Shown here: positions 1 through 12,598 of the stretch, one piece after another
Position numbering within the stretch: position 1 is the stretch's first letter
Layout of the letters: each line of letters starts with the position of its first letter
Source: Erodium maritimum
Taxonomy: Eukaryota > Streptophyta > Magnoliopsida > Geraniales > Geraniaceae
Reading direction: 5' to 3'
DNA: 64,000 nt
Assembly: GCA_963921825.1 (NCBI GenBank)
Contig: OY997588.1
Location: 6,400,001 to 6,464,000 of the forward strand
Translations under genes and position numbers: made by a program
Notes under the pieces: generated by a model
Seen by the model: the letters and a program-made list of their open reading frames with translations, nothing else
What the model was told of the DNA's origin: nothing
The model's database searches: none

Positions 1-1987
1 CAAAGCACAAAAGAGAACAACATACCACGAATGAATGAAACCCCCAACCCTAGAAGGACACAGCCTTCATCTTCGGACAGTTTGTTTGACCTTATTACAT
101 TATAACTTTGGATATTAGATCAGATTTTAAGAATTATACATTGTCCAACCTGAAACAAATTAGCTTGCATTGTGTGCAGGTTTGATTCCATAATGAGAAT
201 CGATATACCTAACAAGGTGGAACATGTTAGGCGGTTAAGGATAAGGTCGTATTGTATCATGGTAAAGGGGATGGGTCAGACCGAGCTAGTCTTTCAAAGA
301 CATGTAGGATGACACTCCCCCTTTGTCATCCTACAATTATTATGGGTCTCATTCGGCTTGATAAGACTACTTAACAGACCTCGTTTATAGGTAAAGAGTC
401 ACTAGTGTATTCGGCTTTACTAGTTTTCCAATAGATTCCTCCGTTGCCTACTTTAAGGGCTTCAACACCATATGTGATGACCCGACTGACAGAAAGCCAC
501 CAGGGGTGTTTTTGGACAAATCCTTGAAGCCATATCCGCCATCACGGAGATTCCACCCTTACCGACCCAACCAACCTTAATCCCTTGTCGCGGCTTTCAT
601 TGTCACACCTTCGTTTCTCTAACACCCGACCATCAAGGTCCATATTGAACCTAGATCACGTCATCACCAAACTCCCATAACCTATTCCCGACCATGACAT
701 CATCTAAGAGCCGCGAACCAGACATAATTGCATCGAAGATGCTCCAAACACTATTCTTTGTGACAACATTTCCGATAAACACGAAGGGAGTCAATAAGGT
801 AAGTACTTTCTTTGTTAACTAGATTTGTATAAGTCTCAACTAGAGATCAAGCTAACAAACAAGCGATTGTTGTGTAATTTAAGAAATATTGTTGTTTTTG
901 ATAGGTTATAGAAAAAAGCTAATTATTAATATGTTCATACGGATTCGAATTTGTTTTAAGATAAACTTATAAGGATATCTTAAAGATTAGACATAATCTT
1001 GACGGATGACTATTAAAGATTAGATATAATCTAGACGGAATGAAACTGTATCATATTCATAATATATAATTATTGTTTAGAATGAGGCTATGTGGACCAT
1101 ATGGCTAGGGAATGTCCTGTCATCACTTAGGTTAGGGGTCTCTTGGTGAGAACTCTAACCGAGTATCAAAATAACTAGATGTCCAATCATATCGATAAAA
1201 ACTGTCTCAACACGATCCGTAAGGATTAAGGGGGTCTTCTCGAATTTTGGTGGGTCGAAGAGTAACCTACTACGCCTTTGCGGTGGGAAAGGGTACATGG
1301 CATCAGACCCAACAAGCGACCCCTGATTGTAAAGGGACGGGGAAACTAGAGGAAGAGGTCGTTGGCCTATCCGAACAGAATGAAACACATCTCAACAAAC
1401 AAGTACATACTTTTATGCCTCTATCATCACATGAATTCAATTATATCATTTTAATTTCAGTGTTTTATTGTCTATCTGCATATAAACACTTATTATTTAT
1501 AATATCCACTCGTTATTTCATGAAAACAACCACATAAAGGACACATCTCATCACATTACTATGGGGACGACCCTTGAGCTCGATGGCCAATGTGCTCCTT
1601 CTTACTATTGAGAGTATATATTTTATTTTCTATTAGTCCTACATTGTTTAGATGTTTTGTCGTTATTTTATAAGTATTTTCTTTTGAATTTAGTTACTTT
1701 CTTGGTGACCTTTACATGGCCAGTGTCTTAGGATGTCTCTACTCATAGATCGTTACTCAAGTTTTTTTTATAAAAAAATTGACATAGTTCTCAAAGTGTT
1801 TTAGATAAAATTAATTCAAAAACATTAAAGACAAAATTAATGACTTTCTTTAAATTCCATGAACCAGAATATAAATAATCCAAAATATATATATTTAGTA
1901 GATGTAAGACAAAATAAAATAGAGAGGAGTTAGGTGGCCTACCTATTCCATTACAGGGAATCAAAATTGACACACCAACAAACAAGC
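1..1987. other. Intergenic DNA, no gene seen
   Basis: No reading frame here looks like a real protein, and no exon chain with splice sites can be assembled. Around 1085-1115 a short stretch resembles a retroviral-type zinc knuckle (Gly-His-Met-Ala-Arg-Glu-Cys) once one base is skipped, so the region may be old retrotransposon debris, but it is too decayed to classify. Confidence 0.4.
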
Positions 1988-2109
1988 CCTTATTTATTTG
2001 TCTATATTCCGAAGATCAGCTTTTGTTAGAATTCTCCCATATTATTATCCTTATTTATTTGTCTATATTCTGAAGATCATCGGCTTTGGTTAGAACTGTC
2101 CCATTCTCC
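1988..2109. repeat. Tandem duplication, period 61 bp
   Basis: Two imperfect copies of an AT-rich unit lie head to tail. Each begins with ccttatttatttgtctatat, at 1988 and at 2049. The copies differ by a few substitutions and small indels. No coding potential is visible. Confidence 0.75.
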
Positions 2110-2502
2110 CTCCATGATTAAAACTATAAAAATTACACCCGACCAGCCGGATTCAGACTAGAGAGCTGATGGCTAAACCCTACCATGCACATTTGGATTT
2201 ATTTATAATATATAAAAAAGAATTCTAATAATTTAGTTCATATTCATGTAATAGTGTGGAAATTCTTAGTCCCACCCTAATCAACCATATTTACAATCAT
2301 GGGCAAATTCGGAATATTTTACATTTTAATTTCAAACTCTCATGACTTTGTACTTTTAGAGAAATCATATGTTTACCGTTTACTTATCATGAAATAGTTT
2401 AAATATGTTTTTCAAGAATTATATAAACCCATATAATATAAGAATAATTGCACCTCACTAGTCATTATCATGTAATTATAGGATTCTAAAATCACAAAAT
2501 CC

Positions 2503-2663
2503 TAAGTTTTTTTTTCTTGTTATGTTAAAGTTTTGTTTGTCTCAATTTAGTACCCATTATACGTTTATGTCTGTTTTTGGACCAAAAGCTGATATAAACC
2601 GACAGTGAGTATTAAACCGAGACAAACGAAACTTTAGGACAACGAGAAGCAAAAAATACCTTA
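2503..2663. repeat. Short inverted repeat, MITE-like hairpin
   Basis: The arm containing ttttgtttgtctcaatttag near 2530 is mirrored by the reverse complement of gagacaaacgaaactttagg near 2620. The two arms pair over roughly 60 bases around a short loop. This resembles a small foldback element or MITE. Target-site duplications were not resolved. Confidence 0.5.
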
Positions 2664-3540
2664 AGCCCCGTCCCAAAACTATCAGAAACAAACAAAACTC
2701 CAAGATAATGAATAAAAAAAGACTTCGAATAGTAATTTAAGTGGGATGGACTTATCCCTACAATATACATTAATAGTCATGTTCTCAGATGGGCCTTGTA
2801 GTTCCTATAGACTGGGCCTAGCTCTGTTTTGAAGAGTGACCCGAAGGAGCCCAAATCCCTCCAAACCTCTCAATTGTAGACTTGGTCAAAAACAATTGTA
2901 AAAGGGAACGCTTAATGTATGAAAAAAAAAGTAGTTGTTTCATTAAAAAAGTTTGGTTTGTAGATTTAAAGGAGGAGCCTTCAGGAATGAGGATCAGGTG
3001 GGTATAAGTGGGAGTGCCCAGTTGTCGTAACCAGGCTTGGGGCGGGCACCCCTCTCGCACAGATAGCGAGCTTTTTACCACTCATCACATCCTTTGGACT
3101 GCCTGAAGGATCATGCTTTGACCAGACCTTCTCTCTTCTTTTTATAACCTCCGCGTGAGTCCACTTCTCTCTTTCTTCCGATGTGGGACTCTACAAGCCT
3201 AATAGTAATATGAACCAGTCTCCACCATATGCTTGGTTCAGCTGTACTTTCTCAAGCCTAGTATAAAATTGTTGAGATTTCATCAACACTTACGTTTAGA
3301 TGTAGTGTACTATCTAAATCTCTGGTTAGTCAAATGCTTAGAGGCAAATGTGTGAAAAACTAAAAAGTATATGAATCATTTCACTTCTTCAATTAGACCA
3401 TTGCACGATGATAAATTTCATTATTATGAAGACATGAGATCCAAAATCGCATATCTCGTGTCCTACTCATCTTCTGATCGTAAACAAATCTTATAACTGA
3501 CTACTCGATTGTTTTCTTTATCATCAATTTTTATTATATA

Positions 3541-4790
3541 AAAACCAAGTTTTCAAAGATAAAACAAGGTCAAGGGCGAACCCTCGAGGATATTACAACC
3601 AAGAGCGTGCCATGTAGGCAGCTCAAACCAGAAACAGAACCCCGACATGGGTAAATTACAACACAAGTAGAACCCAGATAACCTAAATTTAAGCACACAA
3701 GGGCTAAAACCAGGGCAGCAACCCACAAAACAACAACACCAAACAACAATACAACACACCCAACTAAAAAGTTGTGACAACAAACATAACCGAAAAATAG
3801 AGAAACTAAAACAAGCCAACAGCCCAGCCGAAATAGTGAGAAAGTAGTCTTTGAACTTGATATTCCAGACTTGAAGCTCAGTAAAAACAGAGTCTTTGTA
3901 CTCAAATATAACTACCATGAAGAGTGGGAGGAGAAAAAAATCACTATTACGAACCGAAGCCGCTCAGTCCCCAAAACCAACCCAAACAGCCATCAGCACC
4001 ACGACACAGCCCTAACCCACCTGAAACTAACCTTCCAAGCTGTTGTCTCCCCCAAATGAAGGATGCCAACCGGTTGGTGTCCAACACCACAGACAACCAT
4101 ATTCCGATGCCCATAATACGCTATTCCTTAGAAACTTTGACCCAAGATCTTACCGGCGATCCGAAGATCTCTATCATCATTGGCCAGGACCAAAAGTACG
4201 ATGATGTCCTTCGACCCAGAAAGGATCCAGGGCCGGTGGAAGCAGTCAAGAATCTAGGGAACCGAGGAAGAGTATAGAACGAAGAAGGGAAATGGGGAAA
4301 AGACTCACCTGAAGAGAGAAGACGATACTCGAGATTCTGCTCCAACAAAGGCCAAATCGACCCAAACAGAACCACAACCCCACGGTGGAACCCGGTACCC
4401 TTACTCGGCACCGGAGATGGGAGCAAGCGAACCACGAGCAGGAGATCCGGTGGCGAACACGCTACATGTGCAGGAGAGCAGATCCGGTGAGTAGTTCGCT
4501 GGTTCTAGGCCAGGGCTGGAGACACACGTCATCAAACGAAATCCAGGGCGAAGCTTAGATAGATCCACAACCATCAACAACGTTGAAGAGCTTCCCACTC
4601 TAGATCTCGGCCGAGGGACCCAAGAACCGAAGAGGAAAAAAGGTGAGCAGGGAGGACGGAGAAGTGAAATTAAAAGGGGGAAAAGAAGAAGTGGAGGAAG
4701 GGGAAGAAGAGGGAAGGCAGTCGCCGTTAACCGGCCGACCACAAGGGCCAGCTAGCCGCAGTGGCCAAAGAGGGAGAAGTCTAAGGTTCG
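3541..4790 (-). mobile_element. Possible degenerate non-LTR (LINE-like) remnant
   Basis: Read on the minus strand this segment starts with a GC-rich leader-like part (about 4790-4300), continues through broken frames, and ends in a long G/T-rich, C-poor tail running into an AT-rich end near 3541. That composition resembles the 3' region of plant LINEs with an internal deletion. No reverse transcriptase or endonuclease motif is present, so the class is a guess. A segment of similar composition lies at 62990-63940. Confidence 0.22.
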
Positions 4791-6540
4791 GTTTTTAGAG
4801 AGATGAGAGAGCGAGCATTTTAGAGAGAGGGGTATTTTGTTAATGACTATTCGATTGTTATTGATTATCCTTTAAAAAATACACACTAATTTTTGTTTGG
4901 ATTAAAAGAACGAGATTCTGTCGTATTAAAAGACTTTGTCACCCGTTATGTGATATGAAAAATCAAGTAAAATCATGAAAGTTCATTACTCATCCCACCC
5001 TGTACCAAACACACTACAAAGGCCTATAAAATTGTTGGAGAGTGGGACGAAGGAGAAAGTACAAGTTGTAGGTAGCAAGAGGTGGATGGTTATGGTGTAA
5101 GAGGGGAGAGTAGTGATGGCCATTGTTGTGGGTATAGAGACAACGACACAACAATAGCTAACATTTACATAAATAATTCCTTCTCATCTCCTCTTAACAA
5201 TTCTTTCCCAAGCATTATTCGTGCAAATTAAAGAGGAAAAAAAGAAAGAATTGCAAGTCTATTTGAGGTCAAAAGATGCTCAATTGCTCTTCCATTTCTT
5301 AGCCGCTAATCTGTGCATGGAGGAACTTATCGGTAGCTACAAGCTCCACTTATGTGACTTGTCATGAAAAGAGAATTTTTATTTTTTTAGCCTGTCGTGT
5401 AAGCTTGAGGGTACACAAAACTATAATAAAAGGATAATAATTATGTTAATTATGTGCAACTGTGTATTTATAGTCTTGGTTTTACAAGTTAACTGGTTGT
5501 TCGGTATTTGGCTAAAATGATGTCGGCTCTTTCTGAATCGACGGTCAGGGTACTGTTGTGATTGGCTCCCGTTGGTTTCATGGGTTCCGATTAAACCTAT
5601 GCAGAATGTCTTATAGGCGACAATGTTATTTTTGCTTTGTAAGTTTTGCGTATACCGGTAATGAATTATAAACTATGTTGTTAATATGTAACAAATTTCA
5701 TACTTTCTCTATTGTTTTGGTGACTGAGATATGGATGAAATGCAAGAAATGTCCGCCAAGTGGAGGCACGACTTGGGCGAAGAGAGGAGCAAATTGGAGC
5801 AAGAATCGAGCCCTGAGTTGAGACATTTATGCAAAGGTTAGAAAGCACGATGCCATATAATTTTTCGACCCATTTGTGTATAGGACTTGATACGTTGTCT
5901 ATATTATATACACTTGTATCGTTCTACACAATATAATTATAGAGAGAAGGAACGTGGCCAATAAATTTTGGACTGGTACAATAACAAATATGTCATTCTT
6001 TGTTTTTCACTTTTAAAATATTTATCTTATTCCATTGGTTAATCATAAAAGTGTTTATAAACATCATTTCCATGAATGATATATTTTTTCTTGATGAGAG
6101 AATTGTTGTGGTGAAGAAATCCAAAATAAAGAGCGAAGCGTCGACATAAAAATTGGGCAAATACAAAATTATATCTGGTAGAAGCTCGATGAGTGAAAAA
6201 CTAACATGTCACGCCTTTTGTTTTCATATACATACCTAATTGAAGGTCAAACCCCATATTCTTATCTATTTTATTCATTTTAGAACAAAAATTATCGGAA
6301 AAAAAAGTATTTACTTGAGATAACTATCCGTTGAACAAGCTTTTTTGTCCCAAAAGTAAATATAAGGAATAAGTTAATATTCCTACCAAATATATTCGTA
6401 AAAAAAAAAAGTTATGACGTGTCAAATTTTTGAGACAAAAAATCATTTGGAGGTCAGTTCCCAGTTCTTATACTTATCCCTCCAAAAAATTTACCGAAGG
6501 AAATTTCATCCTGTCCCTGGTACACTCCGGCGAGTTACAT
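4791..6540. other. Intergenic DNA, no gene seen
   Basis: AT-rich sequence with short frames only. No splice-linked coding exons, RNA genes or clear repeats were recognised. Confidence 0.45.
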
Positions 6541-6547
6541 AAAAAAT

Positions 6548-6954
6548 TGGATAATTCCACCTCAGTATCCTAAATCTTTCATATTTCATTTAGGGTACCC
6601 TAAATCTTTTTTGTGTCACATCAGTTCCCTAAACTTTCATTAATTTCATTTTGGTACACACCATTAACTTTACTTACGATTTCCATCCAAAACAGGTAAA
6701 ATGACCATACTACCCCTCACCAACAACCAAAATTATGGTAAAGTTAACGGTGAGTACTAAAATGAAATTAATGAAAGTTTAGGGTCCAAAAATGGAATTA
6801 ATAAAAGTTTAGGGTAATGAGATGACATAAAAAAGATTTAGGGTACTCTAAATGAAATATGAAAAATTTAAGGTACTGAGATGAAACAAAAAAAGATTTA
6901 GGATACTCTAAATATAATATGAAAGATTCAAAGTACTGTAGTGGAATTAACCCT
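6548..6954. mobile_element. MITE / foldback element upstream of HAT5
   Basis: A long imperfect inverted repeat. The left arm (attccacctcagtatcctaa, from about 6554) is mirrored by the right end, which finishes gtggaattaaccct. The right arm contains repeated units based on aaagatttagggtactctaa, so it is longer than the left arm. The element sits about 170 bp upstream of the TATA box of the homeobox gene and so is part of its upstream region. Confidence 0.6.
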
Positions 6955-7127
6955 AAAAAAATTTCCGCCCCACAGTAGAAACAGTCCAATGGCATAAAAG
7001 AATCAGAACCGTTGAAACACGCTCAATACACGGTCGCATACTGCCAGATCTCACCTTATCCACGAATCCAACGGCTTATTCTCATTCCACTAACGCCAAT
7101 TCAGGACTATACAGTATACACCACCAC

Positions 7128-7135
7128 TATAAATA
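7128..7135 (+). promoter_or_regulatory. TATA box of the HAT5-like gene
   Basis: TATAAATA lies in an otherwise mixed-composition stretch, followed about 30 bp downstream by a pyrimidine-rich likely start of transcription near 7160. This implies a 5' leader of about 450 nt before the main ATG at 7613, long enough to hold two upstream ORFs. Confidence 0.6.
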
Positions 7136-7248
7136 GCATCTCCCGTCACCTCCCGAAACTTTACCCCCACAAGACCGTTTAGCGAGACTAGACTGAAACT
7201 GAGACACAGAGCAGAGCTCACCTCACCGGAACGTTTAGCTCCGGCAAC

Positions 7249-7299
7249 ATGGCTCTGACCTCTCGTTTCCTCATTTCGTTTACTCGTAATTGTCTGTAA
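7249..7299 (+). CDS. Upstream ORF 1 in the HAT5 leader (16 aa)
   Basis: The first ATG of the leader opens a 16-codon frame, MALTSRFLISFTRNCL, ended by TAA. It does not overlap the main ORF. Such a frame may slow scanning ribosomes. Nothing in the peptide itself indicates a function, and its translation is unproven. Confidence 0.35.
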   Translation: MALTSRFLISFTRNCL

Positions 7300-7381
7300 T
7301 CTCCGGCGAAACCTGACGTGCTTTTTTTCTTCTTCTTCCGGAGTTCTTCTCAGTAGCTGTGCCAAGTTTGGGGGTTGTGCG

Positions 7382-7462
7382 ATGGGATTTTACACCTGTC
7401 CGATGCACACTCCGGCGATGTTACTGTGGAGCTCGAGCTTCTTTCGCCACAAGTTCTTCTAG
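7382..7462 (+). CDS. Upstream ORF 2 in the HAT5 leader (26 aa), candidate conserved-peptide uORF
   Basis: A 26-codon frame starts MGFYTCPMHTP and ends LWSSSFFRHKFF before TAG, 150 nt ahead of the main ATG. Arabidopsis ATHB1/HAT5 is known to carry a conserved-peptide uORF (CPuORF33) that represses translation of the main ORF. This frame has the right place and a compact, Phe-rich basic C-terminus of the kind expected of a ribosome-arresting peptide. I could not align it with the known peptides, so the identity is inferred from position. Confidence 0.5.
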   Translation: MGFYTCPMHTPAMLLWSSSFFRHKFF

Positions 7463-7612
7463 CAATAAGTACTCGATTAATTAATCAAAATCATCGATAA
7501 TTATACATATTTATATATAGTAACAAAGTCATTAAGGTTTGGTGTCTCGCCAGAGGCACATCGCCGGCAATTACTCGCCGGAGATCTAACACGCTTGAAA
7601 GCAGGCGAAGAA

Positions 7613-9633
7613 ATGGAGCCGAGCCGTCTGTTTTTCGATCCATCAGCCCCCGTAGGAAGCATGCCGTTCCTTGGCTATGGCAACTCCATTTTTCAAGGTA
7701 ATTGTCAATTAATTAATCTCCTGTTCTGTGATGATTCGAATCGGACATTGTTTTGAAAATTGTGAGAGCTTGTGGTGAAATTACTTGTGTTGATTTGTGG
7801 AAAAAGGATCGAGAAAGATGATGGTGAACATGGAGGAGGGTTCGAGGATGCGACCGTTTTTCAGCTCGCCGGACGATCTGTTTGACGAGGAATATTACGA
7901 CGAACAGTCGTCGGTGAAGAAGCACCGCCTTACTTCCGAGCAGGTAGTTCTGTCTCTCCAAAACCACCACCGATTCGTATCTATAAATACTAGCTGAAGA
8001 TCTAGCATATTTGATTTTATCATAGATTCTCTTCAATTTCAATTCGAAGTTAAGCTTCTTTAATTAGAGTAAGCGGTAATGTTTGGTTGGAGGAATTAAC
8101 TTTTAAAACAATTAAAGAGGAGTTCTAGAATAAGGATTTATTCTAGGAGTGATAGTGATTTGGTTTTTTGAATTTGATGGTAATGTTAATTAATCAATTA
8201 GGCGCATATGCTGGAGAAGAGTTTTGAGGAAGAGAACAAACTGGAGCCGGAGAGGAAGATCCAGTTGGCTAAGAAGCTGGGGTTGCAATCCAGGCAGGTG
8301 GCTGTGTGGTTTCAGAACCGCCGAGTCCGGTGGAAGACCAAGCAGCTAGAGAAGGACTATGATATCCTTAAATCATCTTATGATTCCCTTCTTTCTGATT
8401 ATGAATCTATGGTCATGGAGAATATTAAGCTCAAATTTGAGGTACATCGATTAAACACTTGATTTCTTAATTTATGCATGTTTAGAGCTGTTGGATTAAT
8501 GCCTCTCAGATTGTTTTTGTTCATAGTCTAGTAAGCTTAAAAGTTTATTGGGTTGATTATCATGAACCCAGGAGTTTATTGAGTTAATTATGTATGATGT
8601 CTATTGAGTTAACTATAGGGTCTCTTGAGTTTCCATAGTTTTCCTGTATAAAGATAGCCTCTACTTTGTACTAATCATCAAGTAATAATATTTATCTTTT
8701 CTGATTTTACGGGTACTAGTTAATGTATAGATGATGGTAGTGACATGAGATTAGAAGGACCTGATAAATTGATGACTGTTCATAATCACGAGTATATCAA
8801 TGTGATGAGAATTGATGCCTATTTAAGATCACAGTCACTTTTCTGTTGCTGACATGTTGTGCTTAGTATGAATCAATGATCATATGTAGGGGGGAAGAGA
8901 ATGATCCGCTCCTGAATGTAGTAGAACCGTAGGGTATGGTCTTAACTCTCAGATTAGCATTTCATAGGTGTTCTAATCCCCATACCTGTAGTTATTACTG
9001 ATAAAAGAAATCGTGTAACAGCATATAGTATGTTCTGAACCCATCTTGATTTTACAATAACACTTTTCGTAGCTGAACTTTCAGTAGAACTTGCCTAGAC
9101 CTTTTGTAGTCCATGTGTAAAATGATGATTTCAGTGTGAGTTTTTGAGTAACTTGGTAGCCAAGTATTGTTCTGTGTTATATGAATTATATGAAGCTCTG
9201 GAGTAGCTAAAAGATGCAGGTGATATCCAAATATTATCTTAATGCGGGCATATTTGTTTAATTACATTGCCAAGTATTGTTTAGAGTTGCATACATGAAC
9301 CATATATATGAATTTCAGGTCATATCCTTGACAGAGAAGCTGCAGTACAAGGAGACAGCAGGAGCACCAATTCCAGCAGACATGGCTGCTGTATCAACCC
9401 TCCGAATGAGCAACGTTGAGGTTGAGGACCGCCCGAGTTGTGGGAGTGCAGTGGTGGATGAGGATGTTCCACAGCTAGTGGACTGTGGCGATTCCTTTCC
9501 CGGCGAAGAGTACTTGGGGTTTATGGTGCCCTCCAAGGAGGACAATAGGAGTTACTATTCTGGTGTATTTGCAGCGACAACTGAGCAGCAAAACAACGAG
9601 GGAGAGATGATGAAGTGGTGGGTTTGGTCTTGA
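7613..9633 (+). CDS. HAT5: HD-Zip class I transcription factor, HAT5/ATHB1-like
   Basis: Four exons (7613-7697, 7807-7943, 8202-8441, 9319-9633) join in frame to 258 aa. An N-terminal acidic stretch ([17 protein letters not shown]) precedes a homeodomain at about residues 64-120, with the recognition-helix signature [14 protein letters not shown] leucine zipper follows immediately (about 121-160, from [20 protein letters not shown]). The ending EMMKWWVWS is the aromatic C-terminus typical of HD-Zip I proteins. The N-terminus ([12 protein letters not shown]) and the overall order match ATHB1/HAT5. Proteins of this family bind pseudopalindromic CAATNATTG sites as dimers in the nucleus and act in leaf and hypocotyl development. 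The leader holds two uORFs, which suggests translational control. Homeodomain position VRW, where ATHB1 has ARW, is a small change. Confidence 0.95.
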
Positions 9634-9849
9634 AATTTTATATATTTGTGTGGTACTGTTTGTTTCTTTACATAGTTTGTAATGGTTTGTGCAATCTCTG
9701 AAGACTGTAATGATGGTTAGTATTTGATGAGTGATAAGGTCCTTTGAAATGGATTTATGAAGTTGTAATGAAATAAAACTCAAAGGTTTCTTAATATTTG
9801 TGCAATGTCAAAAGAGAGAACGACTAGTTTGCAAATGTTTTTGTTGTCT

Positions 9850-11150
9850 CTTTCTATGAGCAAAAAGGAGACAGCGTTATGAAAATGTCGATCAAAACGG
9901 TTTGGTTGTGGCGGTGAGGGACATTATACATGTTAACCTCTAAACCTGGCACATCTTCGAAAGAGGGAGGAGTCCGCGATGGGCCACTCACCAAGACTGG
10001 GCCCAAGAAAGTGAACAAATGGAAGACCCGACAAGGGAAAAACCCAATAAGACCATGCTCTGAAGGCCCCATTGAAGAAGAGGGTTTTTGAGGTGATGGA
10101 AGCCTAAGAGGAATCTGAGGGCCTGATCACTCATTCGAGATTTGCAATGCAGTATCGCTAGGAGATATGAGGTTAGGGATTGATGTAGGACAATTTGTTG
10201 AAGGACTGTCCTACAACGCTTCGGTCAGGTCCCCCTAGTCGTCTTCCACAGGGTGGGACATCCTTGATTGTCTCATTGAAACAAGACCATTCACCAGCAT
10301 TTTTAGTGTACCCCACCCTTAAGGTCAATTTGTTTAGTAGACGGTCTAGAATTGCTGGAAATTTAGTATTTTGTACTCGCATGTGTTAAATTAATTTCTT
10401 GGTTGCCTACTAGGAAAAATAAGTCTTTGTACGGGTGCCCAAGCGTCAATACATTTGTCTATGTACGGGGATTCCAGACTATAATATAGAACTCAGGAAT
10501 AATCCCATTGGTTATGTGATTCAGAAAAAGAGGACAAATCGACTAGAAATCCCTCTTATCCTAAAACTGTGAGAACTCATTATAAGAACTCATTATAATA
10601 TAGCATTCACCATGATATCACATCATCACCTCAAACTCACCCAAATACACGCCAATTTTATCATTTCTCACACAAGTAAAGACATAATTGTAATAGTATG
10701 GTGCCATATGGACAAGTATACATTTTTTCTTGGCCAATTCATTAGTTTAATTATTTCCGATTCGTTTTAACTCCGATTAGCTTCAAACATGTGCTAATAT
10801 TTTCTTTTTTCAATGACTATCTATCAAGTAGCATATTAAATACATTTTGAAGCACCAAAAATAATTTTATTGGTGATAAAAATAATATTGAGTATTGATA
10901 AATCTTCACTAATAAATATTTTATATCGAGGTAATAAAATTAGTATTAAATATTGATAAAAAAAACATATAATGAAATGATGAAAAATAATTAATGAGCT
11001 CAAATTCGAAATTGAATTAGAAAAAAAGCACGGAAATAACAAATATTAAATGAAGAATGGCACCTTCGGATATTTAGGCAAAAGAAGAGGGGCCAACTCG
11101 GAAAGAAAATTAAAGGCGAATCGGTGGGGTCACGTGCATGATCCGGATCC
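9850..11150. other. Intergenic DNA, no gene seen
   Basis: The part at about 9890-10400 is less AT-rich and looks like old repeat DNA, with short broken frames. The rest is AT-rich. No exon chain, RNA gene or intact element was recognised. Confidence 0.4.
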
Positions 11151-12598
11151 TGCTGCCGGCTCAGGACGGGTGACCTCTCCAGCGGTCAGTTACTTACCAA
11201 TCCCTCTCTCAAATACTCTCTGCTACTCCACATCGCAGCTCCGAGTCTTACTGAGTCACAGACCAAGGCGACTCGGTCTTCGTCTTCGCATTTTCTTCAC
11301 CTTCTCGCTCCGCCTCCACTTCTCTGGTACCATCTCTTTCTCTGATTCGCACTTACTGTTTATGCTTCATTTTCTACGAGTACACTCTATTGCAAGTTTG
11401 TTTGGGTTCCGGTGAGTTGATTGTGAATTTCCGGTGGATTCTGGGGGCGAGATCTTGCCGTGCGATGAGTTTTGCGTCTGTATCGACTGTTGCGCTTTAC
11501 TCTTTGCGTGTTTTGGATTTTTTTGGATCTCTTTCTGGTGCTTATTTGATGAACTGCTTGTGCTCGGCATTTATTTCTTGTTTCGTATCCGTTTTGGTTG
11601 TTTTGAGCTCTTAGTTGTGTCCGATTGTGGTTGTTGGTGCTATGATTGACTTGCTGCTAGCACTGGTGGAGTGTGGAAATGGAGTTTGTTACAGGATTGG
11701 GGGCTAGCTTTGTAATTAGGTTTGAAGGAGAATGGAACTGGTGTTTTGATAATTTCTGAGTTCTGTCACAGAAATGGAACCATTCTGTGTTGATTGGTTT
11801 TGTTTTTTTGTTTGGTCCTGGCTGTAATTTGAATGATCTTATTCTTGGTAAGTTTGTAGAGGTATGTGTGTGTTGCTATATTTGGCAATTCATGTTCTTT
11901 CAGGCTCATATAGATACAGTCGTGTTCTTAGTTCTTACAGACACCCATTGGGCCAATGCCTATAGGATATGGTAGTTTCTTACTTTGTAGTCAATGTTGA
12001 TTTATCCGGTGAATGTGGCATTGTTTGATGATGATGGGTGACTCAAGGAAGAGATCACTGCAATGTCTGATGGATAAGCAGAACACTAGCAATTTGTCAA
12101 TGTCCGTAATCATATAGTAAAATGGATCGAAATAAATATTTGATCGAATTTAGCGTGAGGTTAACTGGTAGGATCAGATCATAACTTTATTTTATTTGAA
12201 GTTGATATTTTATCAGCAAGAAAATGACATCCAAGAAAATGATCATAACTTTTCTTTGATCAGATGAAGAAAGATAGTTAACAATTAAGACGTACGAGAT
12301 TAGAGATGAATAGACCTAAAGTGAGAGCTAGGTAAGGTGCTGTTACTTCATGAATGGCACTAGTTAAGGATTGCGACCGCTTCTAATTTTATGCGACACA
12401 GGCCCATATTTTGAGAAAACAGGTGTCTTTGCTGAATGATAATTGAACAGTGTTGCAATGAATGCAATGCTAAAATAAAAGCTTAAGAATATCTCTTAGG
12501 TCTATACAACTTAACTCTTAAGATTTTTTTTCCTGAATAATATCCATGTAACCTGATCTAATAGTATGCTGCGACTTTATGCTCCAAGATTAATAGAG

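Noticed and set aside
1085..1115. Zinc-knuckle-like GHMARECP
   Set aside because: It needs a one-base skip, and the upstream Cys pair is missing. Too short to call a gag gene.
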